Shown piece by piece: positions 1 to 13,000 of a stretch of DNA of 64,000 nt. The stretch is taken from contig CM034605.1 in assembly GCA_020091685.1 (NCBI GenBank), positions 8,107,019 to 8,171,018 of the forward strand, read 5' to 3'. The stretch is from Lutjanus erythropterus. Taxonomy: Eukaryota > Chordata > Actinopteri > Lutjaniformes > Lutjanidae. The position numbers were made by a program, and so were the translations under genes. How positions within the stretch are numbered: position 1 is the first letter of the stretch; the number at the start of each line of letters is the position of its first letter. The notes under the pieces were generated by a model that was not told the DNA's origin, searched no databases, and worked only from the letters and a program-made list of their open reading frames with translations.

Positions 1-973
1 GCACTAAAGTGTTTTCAGTTAGGTTTTAATTTGAGTCCTGTCCTGTTAATTGAGCCTTTTGATAAAATGACCTCGATAACTTTTCCGTTGATAATTTTGA
101 CCAACTGACAGACATTCCCCGTGCTCTGTACAAGCTATTCTTTATGATTGTCTTTATAATTTTGTGTGTTTGTGTGTGAGAGAGAGGGAGATAGAAAGGG
201 AAAGGCCTGCCAGACCTTTGACAAGCTGCGTGGTCGTATACACACAAAGCAAGTCCTTGTTTCCTTTTGATACAGAACAGCAGCACAGTAACCGCTCTTA
301 TCACATCCCATGGGATCATCAGGTTTGATATTTTGAGCTCAAGGGCAAAAGTGATGAAAGGCAAATACCTAACAACACACCTACTGCAGCATACATAACA
401 GGTATAGGAGATATACTATATGATATATGCTGACATGCAAGAACAAAAACACAATGTTTGCATGGCCTCTGAAAGCAAACACGAGTTCTTATGAACCAGC
501 GAGCACACTGGTGGGAAGCACTGCCACGTTTGCAGAGCTGTCACTCCTCTGTGTGGGAAACTGACTGATTGGCTTTTATTGATCTCTGTCTTTGTCAGTC
601 CAATTCTAACTGCTTCTCTCATCACACTGACCTTATTCATTGCTACTTGTGTATCAGCCGCTAAGGTCTCAGCTCAGTTGCTGTCAAGCTGTATATCAGT
701 CCTCTGTCCTCTGTAAAAACAGCCTTTTAGCTTCCCACTGGAAATTATTCAGACTCATTTAAAAGAGGGGTAACTATTTTTTGAAAAAAAAAAAAAAAAA
801 AATTAATACCTTTAATTAAATTCACTTCATATGTTATATGAGTCTGACACTACTGTTTGACTGGTTGGTGCAGACATATTTCCATATATTGTCAAATAGG
901 TGCACAATATGACCAGAGATATGATCTGAAATGGTTTAAAAAGGCATTTATCAGTTTGTGTGTTTCTGTTTAG

Positions 974-1089
974 ACAAGCTGTACATGGGTCCTGGTCAGT
1001 TGTACCAAGATTTGCAGAACCTAATCCACGACCTCAGCCTGGTCAACCAGATCTCCAGCATGATCGGCAGCCTCAAAGGCAACTACCAG
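974..1089 (+). CDS. arhgef10: ARHGEF10 exon, post-DH / PH-like region start
   Basis: The exon has a TTTAG acceptor and a CAG|GTAATG donor. It begins with two bases of a split codon and reads [20 protein letters not shown] through KGNYQ. This motif lies directly behind the DH domain in the family. It ends on a codon boundary. Confidence 0.93.
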
Positions 1090-4000
1090 GTAATGTATGA
1101 CTGCACATCACACAAGCAATGAGTTACAGTCACATCAGCCAAACTGATTAAAGTGCTGATACAGTCAACATTTCATTATATTTAATCCAGATAAACATGT
1201 CTGAGGGGGAATCAGTATATGAAAATCAAGTTAAAAAAAAATCTGAGGTTATCATAAAGGTAAAGATTTAATACAATTCTTAAATCTTACAACTTGTTTT
1301 TACGTTATTTTGACTTAATATGAGACTTTGAATAGTTAAACTGTATTAATTTTCTTGGAAGCTTGACAAAAGTTGACAAAGACAAATGTTCCTCCAGTGT
1401 GCCTCAGGAATAAAAATCACATTCATCGTGTTTCCCCTCAGATGTCCATAAGGGCTGGGCTGTTATGTAGACATATAGTGTTTAAGCTGCGTGGAATGTG
1501 CCAGCATGGGCAATTTGTCTCATGGAGACTAGGAGTCTCTTAAGTCTTGATTTGCACCATTCAAGCCTGTCATATCATGTGGCCACACACACACAAGTCA
1601 GTCTGTGCTGTTGGGATGGAGGTTTAGTTTGCAGAGCACAGCATGAGTGTGTGAGGCTGCGTTTGTGCTGTGCTGGTCGGTCTGTCAGAAGCAGAGTGGG
1701 AGGCAGAGTAACAGAGACGCTCACGGAGAGACATGTGTCCCAGAGATGGAGGGAGGGATGGAGAGATCGAAGAAGCAGGACTGAGACGTGTGAGCTGTAC
1801 ACTGCCAAGCACTTTCCTCAACACTAAATTTCATAACCTAAATGATGCTGACAAGATTCTAATAATAGATGTTTACTGAAACAGACTGGCTACAGGTCCT
1901 TAAATTCTGTTTGGGAAGGTCTTAAATATGGTCCAAAATTCACTCTGAGCACTAAATGTCTGTACATTTAATTTTCGGTGAAATTAATGAGATTAATTTG
2001 AATGCCTCTGTCATCCTGTGACAGTCTTTTAGGTTTTTGCCATGTGTGTTTGCAGTCTTTGTCCCCTGGTGACCACAAGGTGTCTGTGTGGATAGCATGG
2101 AGGAGCTAGCTAGTTAGCTAACACGCAAACACACCAGTTTATGTGGGTTTACTTGCAGCCTAATTTTAACCCTTTCTTCTGTGCTTCTCTTTAGCCGTTA
2201 ATCTCCAGTGTTTCAAAGTGAGTCTCATTCATGTAAATCATCGATGATTTATATCGCTACGTTCCCTGCATGTTCCCTATTCAGAATATAAATATGAAGA
2301 GATTTTTGGCCGACTAGTGTGACGATATGACAATATATGTATGTAGATATACATATATAAATATATTAATATAAACAATATATATTTATTCAGAACAGTA
2401 TTTTCACATTTGATTTTTTGCTGTCTTACAAAATTTGCCCTAATTTGATTAAAAGGTGGCATTAAAAAGTCTTAAAAAGTCTTACATTTAACTTGATGAT
2501 ACATGTTGACACCCTGTGAAAGGTACTTCAGATATTTAGGAACCATGCATTGAAAGGTGAAGATATCCTTGTCAAATTACTAATGATACTGCAAGGTCAA
2601 ATTTGTTGTGTGTAAGAGCAGGTAAAAAAAAATATACAGTACATATATATTTAATGTAATTAAGATGTTAAGTTTGGCAACTGATTATTTATACTGTACA
2701 GTATGTTTTGTGGATGTAGTTTGTGTTGATATTCAACAGTATTTCACTGTATTTACATATACAGAGGAGCAACAATACTAGAAACCCCATGCAGTCCAGT
2801 GTAATTCAGTTTAATACAAAAACACAGAAAAAGTGCAGCCTCAGAAATGATAAACTCTGTATCAACAAAAATTCGATGTTATACATTTCCCAAAGGTAAT
2901 GTATGCTGCAGGGCTATTGTATTGGATTGCTTTACAGTGACAGGTTTTTCTATCTGTGTCTCATTTCATGTAAATGACAGTATAATTAGTATAATCTAAC
3001 AACTGAAATGATACTAATTAAACTAAATAAATGTGGGCTATTGATGTTTAAATGCTCCAGAGTACATTTATTTCTCTCCTTCTCCCATTGTTGTGCCCAT
3101 CCCTAAACCACTCTTTCTCTCCCACGCAATTCTTTGTTCCCACAATTTCATGACTCTCTTCTTCCATCTCGCTCTCTCTACGTTTTTCCTTCCTATCCCT
3201 TCAATATCTGTGTGTACAGAATGTAAACCCCACAGTGGCCCAGGACTGGGTATCAGGTCTCCAGAGGCTGATACTGAAGAAAGAGGAGGAGATCAGGGCA
3301 GCTGACCGGTGTAGGATCCAACTCCAGCTGCCTGGCAAACAAGACAAGTTTGTGTTTTTCGCACATGTATACACACCTCGTTAGCTTAGATTTTATACAG
3401 ACAGCACATACGACAGTCCTTGCCCCCCACCGTCCTCTTGTTTATCCTGCATTTGTGTTTATCCCTTTTTACCCTGCATTCTCAGTCTGAGAGAGTATTA
3501 GAGCACATTTGGATATTTGGATAAACAAGTTTCTCCACCAGCTCTAATCTGAGGCATGAATCTCAGGGGAGGAAATATTTATCAGCGTTTGCAAACCAAA
3601 GGCTACTCAGTGCTGCCGCAGCTGTTGCTGAGCACAAACGCTCATGTCACACATTTACACACACTATTATAGTCTGCACGTGGTCTCCCTGGGGTGCACC
3701 TTGTTTGGGATTTTTCACATTCTGTCTCTCTGGAACCACAACGGTCTTGTGCCTCTCTCTCTCTTTCTCTCTTTCACTTCCTCACTCCATCCTCATCCCT
3801 GCTGCACTTAGCTCATGAGATAATCCACGGGTATGTTTGGAAACACAGCTGTGCCTCTCTCATTCCTTCCCTGATCCCACAATCGCAAAATACACAAAAC
3901 ACAACACTTCTCACCAGCAGTGACAGACAGACAGGACCCCACCACACACACATACACACATAACGTCTACACGAGCTGCTGGTTGAAACGTTAATTGGCA

Positions 4001-7000
4001 TTGACTTCTATCGCATTTCTGTCACACTCTTGTCTAGTCTGTCAGTGTTGAATAGGCAGACTGATGTGCCCCCTTCGGCTGAGATTCAACCCAGATAGAG
4101 AGTTTTTCATTTGACCCTATTGGCTATTTTAGTGTAAAGGATGCTAATAAGTGGACTGGTGTGCATGCAAGAATATTCAAACATTAACACGACTGCTTTG
4201 AGAAATGTAAATGCAAATTCAGGACCTAAGCTGCCGAAGTGTTTACACATCTTGCAGTACATTAATCATTCAGTACAGTCTTATTAAAGCATCTCTGATG
4301 TTTGGATCACAAACACTGCCTGGCTCTGCATTTGAGTACTTTTTTTAAACTCTATGTGATGATGTTTATACAGTAAGATGTTTGAACTTTTCTTCACTAC
4401 AAAATGACCTCTTTAATTTATAGTACACTGGTGTTTAAGTGTGGCCCCATTCAACCTGTTTCGTAATGTACAGACATTGCAATAATAAAAACAGAAAAGC
4501 AAAAACAAAGGTCCTGGTCTGCTGTCCAATGTGTTGCTGTTCTGCTGAGTTATGACATAGAGCTTAAAAAATAAAAACAAAAACAGTTTGTCACAAAATA
4601 CCTTCTGAAATGCACTGTATATATTTGCGATATAGATAACATTAACGGTATTCAGTATTTAAGGTTGGAATTTTCTTTTAACTTTCTTCCTCTCCATTTA
4701 CAGGTCTGGTAAACCCACTTACTTTAGTGCAGTGTTCAACACTCTCAGCCCAGCCATCAAACAGTCATGGATCAGTAACTTGCAGATGGCTAAGCTGGCT
4801 CTAGGTAAAGTACACTGCCTGGCTGTACACCTCCACTGTCTCAGTTGCACAGTTGTTTTTCCATTTCAACTGTGTATGCATGACTTTAGACAATATAACA
4901 GTTAACTTTATTGATTTCACTTTTCAATCCATTGTCTATAATTATCCAAATTACTACTGGGAAACATTATTGGCTAATAGTCATTTGATCAACTACATAT
5001 TAGGGATAAATGTAAAGAAATTAAAGCAATACCAAACAATACAAGATGATTATTTTTGTTTTTATTAGCTGAGGTTTAAAAGCCTGCTGCATACTGTACA
5101 TTATCGAATCAAATGTTACTTGTGTGTTTTACATCAGAGGAGGACAACCTGCAGGGCTGGTTCTTTGCAGAGGATGATGGGAATCAGATCAAAAAGCAGA
5201 AACACCCTCTCTTGCTTCGACAAATGCCTGTGGTCATGTCCAAACTACAGGAGTTCAAGGTGAGACATTTTTCTTTCATATAACGTTATGAACTGAAGAC
5301 AAATGATTTGTGTGATGGGGCTGCTTAGCTTAGTTGGTTAGAGCATGGTGCTAATGATTGTTGCATCTCCGTAGAGGCCACTGGTTACATTATAGCACAG
5401 ACATGTGGCTGGTTTAGCATAAGACATCCATATTGAATGTCATGTCATTGCATGCCTTATACAACAGACATGCTCTCATTTTAATCAGTACAGCAGTCTC
5501 CACAAACGCCATGCGTCTCTCATCCCAGCTGCCTTAAATGGGCGTAAATGCATCCTCTATGTAGACTTCAAGCCTAGTTTTTCAGCCATACACTTGGAGT
5601 GGTCCACCACTTTGAGTGTCGTTCCAAACCAGGCGTGAACAGTGTCTTTACATGAGCATGATGCTGATAAGATGTTATCGGTCTAGACAAGAGGTTAGAC
5701 TACACTATGTAAGCATCTAACATCATCATTGATCTACAAATGTAACTGAAAAGTCACACTCTAAACCTTGTCATTGTATATTCTACCTCACAATAATGTA
5801 GCACTAAACAGGCTGATAAATATCACTTTGTCCTCTTTCACCCATCTCACTGAAAAAAATTGCAAATCCTTGCCAGCAATTTCTGATGTTTCTGTATGTA
5901 AATATTTCTTTTGGCTGGACATGACTAAATGATGCTAGCATGTGAATGGGGTGTTTGTTTGAACTTGTGTGTGTGAGTATGAGACTTCAGCTCAAGCTGT
6001 CAGAGCAAGAGTGGAAAACTGTCACACTGAAAACCTAGTTATATACACTTTTTAAATCTAGACTGATCACGGCCTGTTTCCATGTGGTCTTTTGCATTTG
6101 ATGAGTTGCCTCAGTTTGGATGCAGCAGCCACATACTAACGTCCAATATGTCTATACTGTTGGGAAAAGTAGTTTATCAGTATAGATGTTATCTTAAATC
6201 AACTGTCTGAGTGTCCTTATCTTATTCTGTATAAATGGCGCATTCTTGCCTCTGTGTTATTACATTTGTCTTCCAGCATTGACTGACCAAGTGGGTCACG
6301 AATCCTCATCCACAGAGTCTGCCATGTCGCTCGACCATGTTTCTACAGTAGCCCAGAAAAGACAAACCAAACAATAGCTCTTTGCAACATAGCTTTGTAC
6401 ATGTCTTTGTCTATCTCTGTACATGGCCGGTTAGCTCAGTTGGTTAGAGCGTGGTGCTAATAACGCCAAGGTCGCGGGTTCGATCCCCGTACGGGCCATG
6501 AGATTTTGACATAACAAGTTGTCATCATCTGAATAAAGTTGCGATAGATTTGATCCATGTTGTTGGACACTGGCTCAGTGTGACGGGAATGTGAGCTGTT
6601 TCTACATGACTGTCAAGTTCTTCTCACCGACATGTCAGTAGCTCTGCTGAGGCACTGACCAGCAAAGGACTAAATTGACTGTTGGAGTGTTTCTCCTAAA
6701 TGCTGATTACTTCTGTAGGCTTTAACCCCTTAGAAATCTTTTCTTTTTTTATCTTGACACTAATTAACACTAACTAGACACAAGAAACACCTATTTTATC
6801 TAAGCTGTAAATTCCTACATGGGGGCTTGATTCAAGTACTCATCTGAGCTGTTTTGTAATCTTTCTTTACCCTCTCTTATTTATTTATTTCTGTTGTGTG
6901 GCAGGTGGAATGTGCTGTTCATAATCCAGAGCCCCACATCAACACAGAGAGCACAGCAGACACGCCTGTCGTGGGCCATGGCTGTGTTTGGGTGAGACTT

Positions 7001-10000
7001 TTTTCCTGCGTTATTCAGAAAAGAAGCAGTGTGTTAGCTTAGATTTCAACTATTGTACAAAATAAGAGTTTATTGTTAAGTTTATGATGGCTGCCTCCAA
7101 CAGTGTCTACTCGGAGCAAGGTGTAACACATTAATGGGCCTCAACTCTGAAATGAGTCTGTGCTTGAGGATTTAGTTGAGTGTGTTGAGTGCCTTCAGCA
7201 AGTGTTTATTCACAAATGGTCTCACAGTCCTTTTATTTTCAGCAGTTAACACTATTTAAACTTAACCACTTTTCTGTCAGCTGACAGAAAAGCTGACTGA
7301 GAGCTGCTTTTTTACAATAATGTGTCAGCAGAGCAGATGGTAAGTTTTTTTAAACTGTTTATTTTGTGAAATGTCTAATGCCCCCTTGAGAAAGACATCC
7401 GGGGTTTGAGAATTATTGTTTTAGTACTCAAATTTTTCTCAAAATAAACAATGACTGTCCTAAGCATGGTAATCACTGCTAATGCAGTCTTTTTGACAAT
7501 CAGGGAAAACCTTGGGTCTGTTAAAGTTATAAACATCACTCAAGCTGGTTGTTTTTATAGTGAGGTAATATATAAACTGTCGCTGAAAGATGTTAAACTG
7601 AATTATAAAAAAAAGTTTCTAGATGTTAGTTGTTTTAACATAACTGAATGGAGATAAGTATTGGTCTCATAAGATTTTGCCTTCAGTTTGTCTTCAGTTT
7701 GCCACATGAACATTGATATGAACCCACAGAATGCACTGTTGTTGGACTTCTTTTGTTTTCGTCTATGTAATAAGGACCTCAGCCGTATTCTCCCAAGTGT
7801 TGTTTGCTTTCTTTTACTGTAACTGTGCTTTCTTGGCTGGATATCTCTCAGACAGATGTTCAGTCTTAACAGGGCTGAATCATTTAGATACTGATAGTAA
7901 TGCATTTACATAAACTAATGAAAGTATCCCTTAAACAAAAGGCTTCTTTGTCTTTGTCCAGGTTGCAAGTTGCACCAACCAGATGGGCCAGATCTCCATA
8001 GTGGCCATGCAGAACTCTAGCCCTAAGGTGACTGAATGTTTTAATGTAGAGTCCCGTATCCTCTGCATGGCCTACGTCCCTGCAGAGCAACCCCAGGAAA
8101 ATGGCGAGAAGGTCCCTGAAAACAACAATGTCCCCACAGTGAAGGCCAGTGACACCCCCAGTGTCTGTCTGGGCATGGAGGAGGGCAGGTACAGCACACA
8201 GTGTACTTACGAAAGGGTGTCTGCAGGCCTTAAATATCTGAAAATATCTTCAAGTTACAAAATGTGAAACATTTAAAGTCAGTTGTACCCACACCATGCA
8301 ATATGTTGTATGTATGGCACTGTGCACCTATGCATCAGTAAATAGTAAATATCAGGTTTTAGTCATACAAGTACATCAATAGTAAATGTCAGGATCAAAG
8401 AGCAGGGGCGTCTTTCTGCACTTTTCATTTCTTCATAAGTTTATTAGCAGTGTTAGATCGAGGTGTTTATCAAAGAAGACGGTATAAAGTTTAATTCTAA
8501 TAATTTTATCTTCTGTCCTGTTTAGCATTATTGTGTATAAAAGCAGTCAACGGTCCAAGAAAGTACGTTTGCAGCATTTCTTCACCCCGGACAAGTCCAC
8601 CGTCACCAGCTTGGTCTATAAGAAACATTGTCTGTACGCCGGTCTGGTCAGCGGCTCTGTGGCGGTCTACTCAAGATCACAAGGTGGGTGTTTTAGGAGG
8701 GGAGGGGCTTGTGAAGTTGTGTATCTCTTCTGTTATATTCTCAGAATTTTGCCTTCATAAAGTTTGTTGATACTCTTAAATGGCTATAATTAGGATCAGA
8801 ACGAGGTTAAATTGCTGTTATTGTGTGAAACAGAAATGCATTCATGGAGTTAATTAGCTTTGGTTTTAAAACTGTCTGGGTTGACAGTGTTTCCTTAAAT
8901 ATTTAGTCTGCAGTAGGCCTGAATTTTGTAACCTCAACCATAATTAGCTAGTATGTACATGAATAAGAACACTGTTGATGACTTGGTAATTTTGTTGTTA
9001 GATTTAGCAACTTTTTACACAGTTCTGCTGACACAATTTACCAAAAGCAGCTAGCACCATATCTGACTTCAATTACAGGCATAAAAATTTAATGTGCTAA
9101 GAAGAGATGTGCTAAATTGGCACAACTAAACATCAGGCAACACTGAATGAAAGGGGTTATTCTGGGTAGAACATACGGAGAGATGTTGTTCTGAGGTCCG
9201 TCACCCCAGCTGCTATTTTCTCTCTCTGATTCACCGTTAGTGCTGTTAGTGTGTAAGTCAGAGGCTCACTGTGTAGCTTGGGGTCAGGGGTCCCCCTCTC
9301 TGCTCTACGTTGAGGTTCTGTTTCCGTTTGCTCAGTTGTCTGGGAGAAGCCAATCTGTTAGCGGTGACCTATTTAATGTCTTCCCTCCCAGACAAGCACA
9401 GACACATTAGAGGAGAGGATCTGGGCTGCACTCTTCCCACAGTCTTTCACATTCTGTGTTTTGTTCCATTTCTTATTGGCTTTCATAGAGGTGCAGAACA
9501 GAGGGTCTCTGAGCTTGCTCTTCTCCCTCCCTGTGAGTGAAGATAAGTGCATATTTCAGAACTTAGAGGGAACTGAATAATTGTAATTCTTGGCTGTCAA
9601 ATATAAGTATCTGTGTCACTATCCTGTGATGCTGCCATCGCTAGAGGCATGTTTTATTAACCTCAGAGACACATATTCATTCCTCTCCACGCCATCATAT
9701 GACTCAAATAAGATTTCTAACATCTCCAAGGAAGAACTGCTCAATAAGTGAAGCGTCCTTGCTCAATTTCTTGCTTGGTTGTTCAGCTATAGGGATATTT
9801 TGGATTGGTTGAAGTGGGTTGTATGAGCTACTTAGATATAGATATCCAGTGCATTACCAACAGTAGATGTCAGTCGTCACACCAGTACCAGTGTAGGAAG
9901 CAAAGCCATGTACTGCTGTGGACAGGGTCAGCAGCAAAACATATTTTAACCAACCTAAAAAAAATCAATATCATTTTAAGTGTATGCTTACCTAGCTTCT

Positions 10001-13000
10001 GCACTGGTGCTCCTCTCTGCTTCTCCAAACTGGGGGCGTGCCGGCCGCCAACTACTGTATGTAATACCTCATGCAACACCACTTCAAATAATCAGAGCTA
10101 CCCCTTTAAGTTGTTATGCAGAAACAGGATCATATGGATGATTGCTCGAGGACAGAATCATGAGAGGGAAGCTAGTCATGCTCATTCCACAGTTAAGCTA
10201 CAGTTTGCCTGGAGGAAACATACTGTATGTATGCAACCGTTCAGGAATGTTTACTGGGGTACTCATTAATCCTTGTTTTGATGCACATGTCACCTCTTTT
10301 TCCCCTTCACTTATCAGGCCATAATAACTGAATGTTCCAACAGCTTCAGTAGCTGCTTGTCATCACCACTGGTGTGTCAAATGAGTTCTCAGAAGGAAAT
10401 CCTGTCCCTAGATGCTCTTCAGTATGACTTGTAAGATTTCGTTCCGTCGACAGCTCTGTCACTGTCACTGGAACATGATGCCTAACGCTAAAATGATGAC
10501 TCATCCTGCACAGTTTGGTAGGGAAACTGTTCCCCGCATCCCCGTTGTAATGCTGCTCGAGTACTTTGTCACAGTGAAAGGGTCTGCCTGTACTCCATTA
10601 GCATTTAAAGTAGGACTGCGGTTTACATTGCAGAGAAGAAAGAAAGCAGAACGAGGAGAAATGATCAGCTTATATTCTTTGATGTTAAACTGTCAGCTGA
10701 TCAAAGGGGAAACACTCGCTGCGAGTAGTGGCGAGACATCTAAAACAATTGAACAGAATCCTGCATGGAAACGCTTTTCTGGTGTAGATCCAGTGTGTCT
10801 GAAGCTGGCCACTCAGCCTCATTCTGCCATGCTCGCTATTTCCTCTGTGACTGACTGTGTGAGACGGAGAAAGAGGGAGGCAATGATTCGGCAAAGGTCG
10901 CGCGTCATCGCCAGACAGTCAGAACATAAACTCTGTTCTCCTATCCTGCCGTCTTGTATTATTTATTTTTTCCTCCTGAGAATAGTGTGCGTTATTTGTT
11001 GCAGCTTTGTAATAAGAAGCAAAATCTAAAATTTCATCAGCGTTGACTGTCTGGTTGTGCGCTACTGTTTGTGCACATACACATTTGTTGCAGCTGACAC
11101 TGACATGAAGGAATGCTGCAGCTTAAGAAGTGAGAGATGTGGGCAGACTTACATAAGACTGCAAGTTGGCACTCCTGTCATTTTTTTTTCTTTTTCTCCA
11201 CTGCTCCTTTCCTCTTTCATTTTCACGTTTTTTTTTTCTTCTCATGTGCAGTCACCTACACAGTATGATTATTACAATAATATACACAGGGCATTGCGGG
11301 AATGCTAATCCCACCTTTAGTGGGAGATTACCCTCACTTCCCCAGTCATTACTGTACCTCTGAAAGAACGTCTCTCCCTGCGTGGCACCTCTGCCTTCAA
11401 TAGCTGCCTTTGTGCCTTCTCTTAACAAACACTACTGGTGAGGCCTCATTCACTTCCTGGCCTAGATTAGCTCGGGGAATGTGGTATCTGGAGGAAATGA
11501 AGTTCGGATTCAACACAGTGCCCTTCTAGCTAAAAGCACATACTATTTTTTTCTGATGCACGTGCCTGTTTTTGTGTGTAAGATTTATCAAATACAGAAC
11601 TTTTTTGTGTCCAACAAACCTACATTTCCTCTCATTTTATGGCAGCACTGATTACGGTCTAAACCAGTGAATATAACGGTTGACGATATTTTTAAAGACT
11701 GCATGGGGTGTTTCGTTGCAGTAGAGCTGGCGCTGTAGGTGCCCAGGCACATGTAGAACAGAGTGTGTAGGAGGTGTGTGTGGGATCGAGCTCAGCTCTG
11801 ACTAATGCCTCGCAGCCCATCTATATTCATAGTGAAGGCTGTGAAAACCATCAATGGCCACTCCAGCAGCATTAGCAGACTTATAAATGCAGATGGCCTT
11901 TTCAAACGACATTTATAAAGATGGAGTGACTATTACTGCGTCTTCCATCTAAAGTGTAACCCATCCTTATCTAACTGTGTTACATGAAGAATTGCTAGAC
12001 AGCGGAATACAATAATACTAACAGAAGAGATACATACAGTGCTGTGTTATTTGGTTTTGTGAAATGCAATTTGTTTTATTCCTTTGAGTTCTGAGGGGCC
12101 AATATCATGATTGTTGTTATAGACGGTTTGTGGAGCTGTGAAAAGCCCAAGGTGCTGAAGCTGGGCGTCCTCCCTGTCAAGGCCATGCTGGCTGTGGAGG
12201 ATCACCTCTGGGCGTCATCAGGTGGACAGGTCTTCATCATCAGCACCCACACTCACTGTGTGGAGGTATGTAACATCGCTCTGATGCTTTTTCTTTTTAT
12301 TCTTTACCATCATAAACAGAGCAGAGCGAGAGAGAATATAGTCCGGTCTGGATAGGAAAGATACTTTACTTTATTTGTTGATTTGATAGAGACAGAGAAC
12401 AGTTATGAACATCAGTATTAAAATATAGCAGTTTTCTTTACTGAAAATTACTCCAGTGATGGAATAAATCCGCATTGTGACTATTTCAAGTTGAAGCCAA
12501 GTATTTAAGTAAAAACACAAATTCTCCAGTTAAGGTTGGCACAGTGATTCGTTTAATATGCGTCACAGCAAACCTTTAAAATTTGAGGTCCAGTACTTTC
12601 TTAACAGGCGTTTGACAAATGGGGTCTGTGTGCTTTATGTGTCTATTTTTCAGGATCATGATAGATTAAATACTCAAATATTAATGATATTTATTTTGTC
12701 AAAATTAATTGTTATATTAATCAAGTAATAAAAAAAAGAATTTTTAGAGTAATTGTTAAAGACAGTTGTTAGATTAAGCAACTAACTTAGATTAATTATT
12801 TAAAAAATAATCATTAGGTGCAGCCCTGAACAGAGGTACATTTTGGGTGTGGATTTAATAATCTCCAGAGAAGCAACCAGTGTAAAGCCAGGCTCAGACT
12901 ACAGGAGGTTGGGGCCGGTTTATCCCTAATTCACCCCTCAAGTTAGCTCTGGGACCTTGGTTGGTAACAATGTTTGGCCCAGATTATCTGGTAACATAAG

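Noticed and set aside
9805..10269. A 154-codon open frame
   Set aside because: Most of it runs through the palindromic element at 9787-10112, with no transposase motifs.
10412..11029. A 205-codon open frame inside an ARHGEF10 intron
   Set aside because: It has no recognisable domain, no plausible splice or promoter context and mixed low-complexity composition. It is most likely a chance frame.
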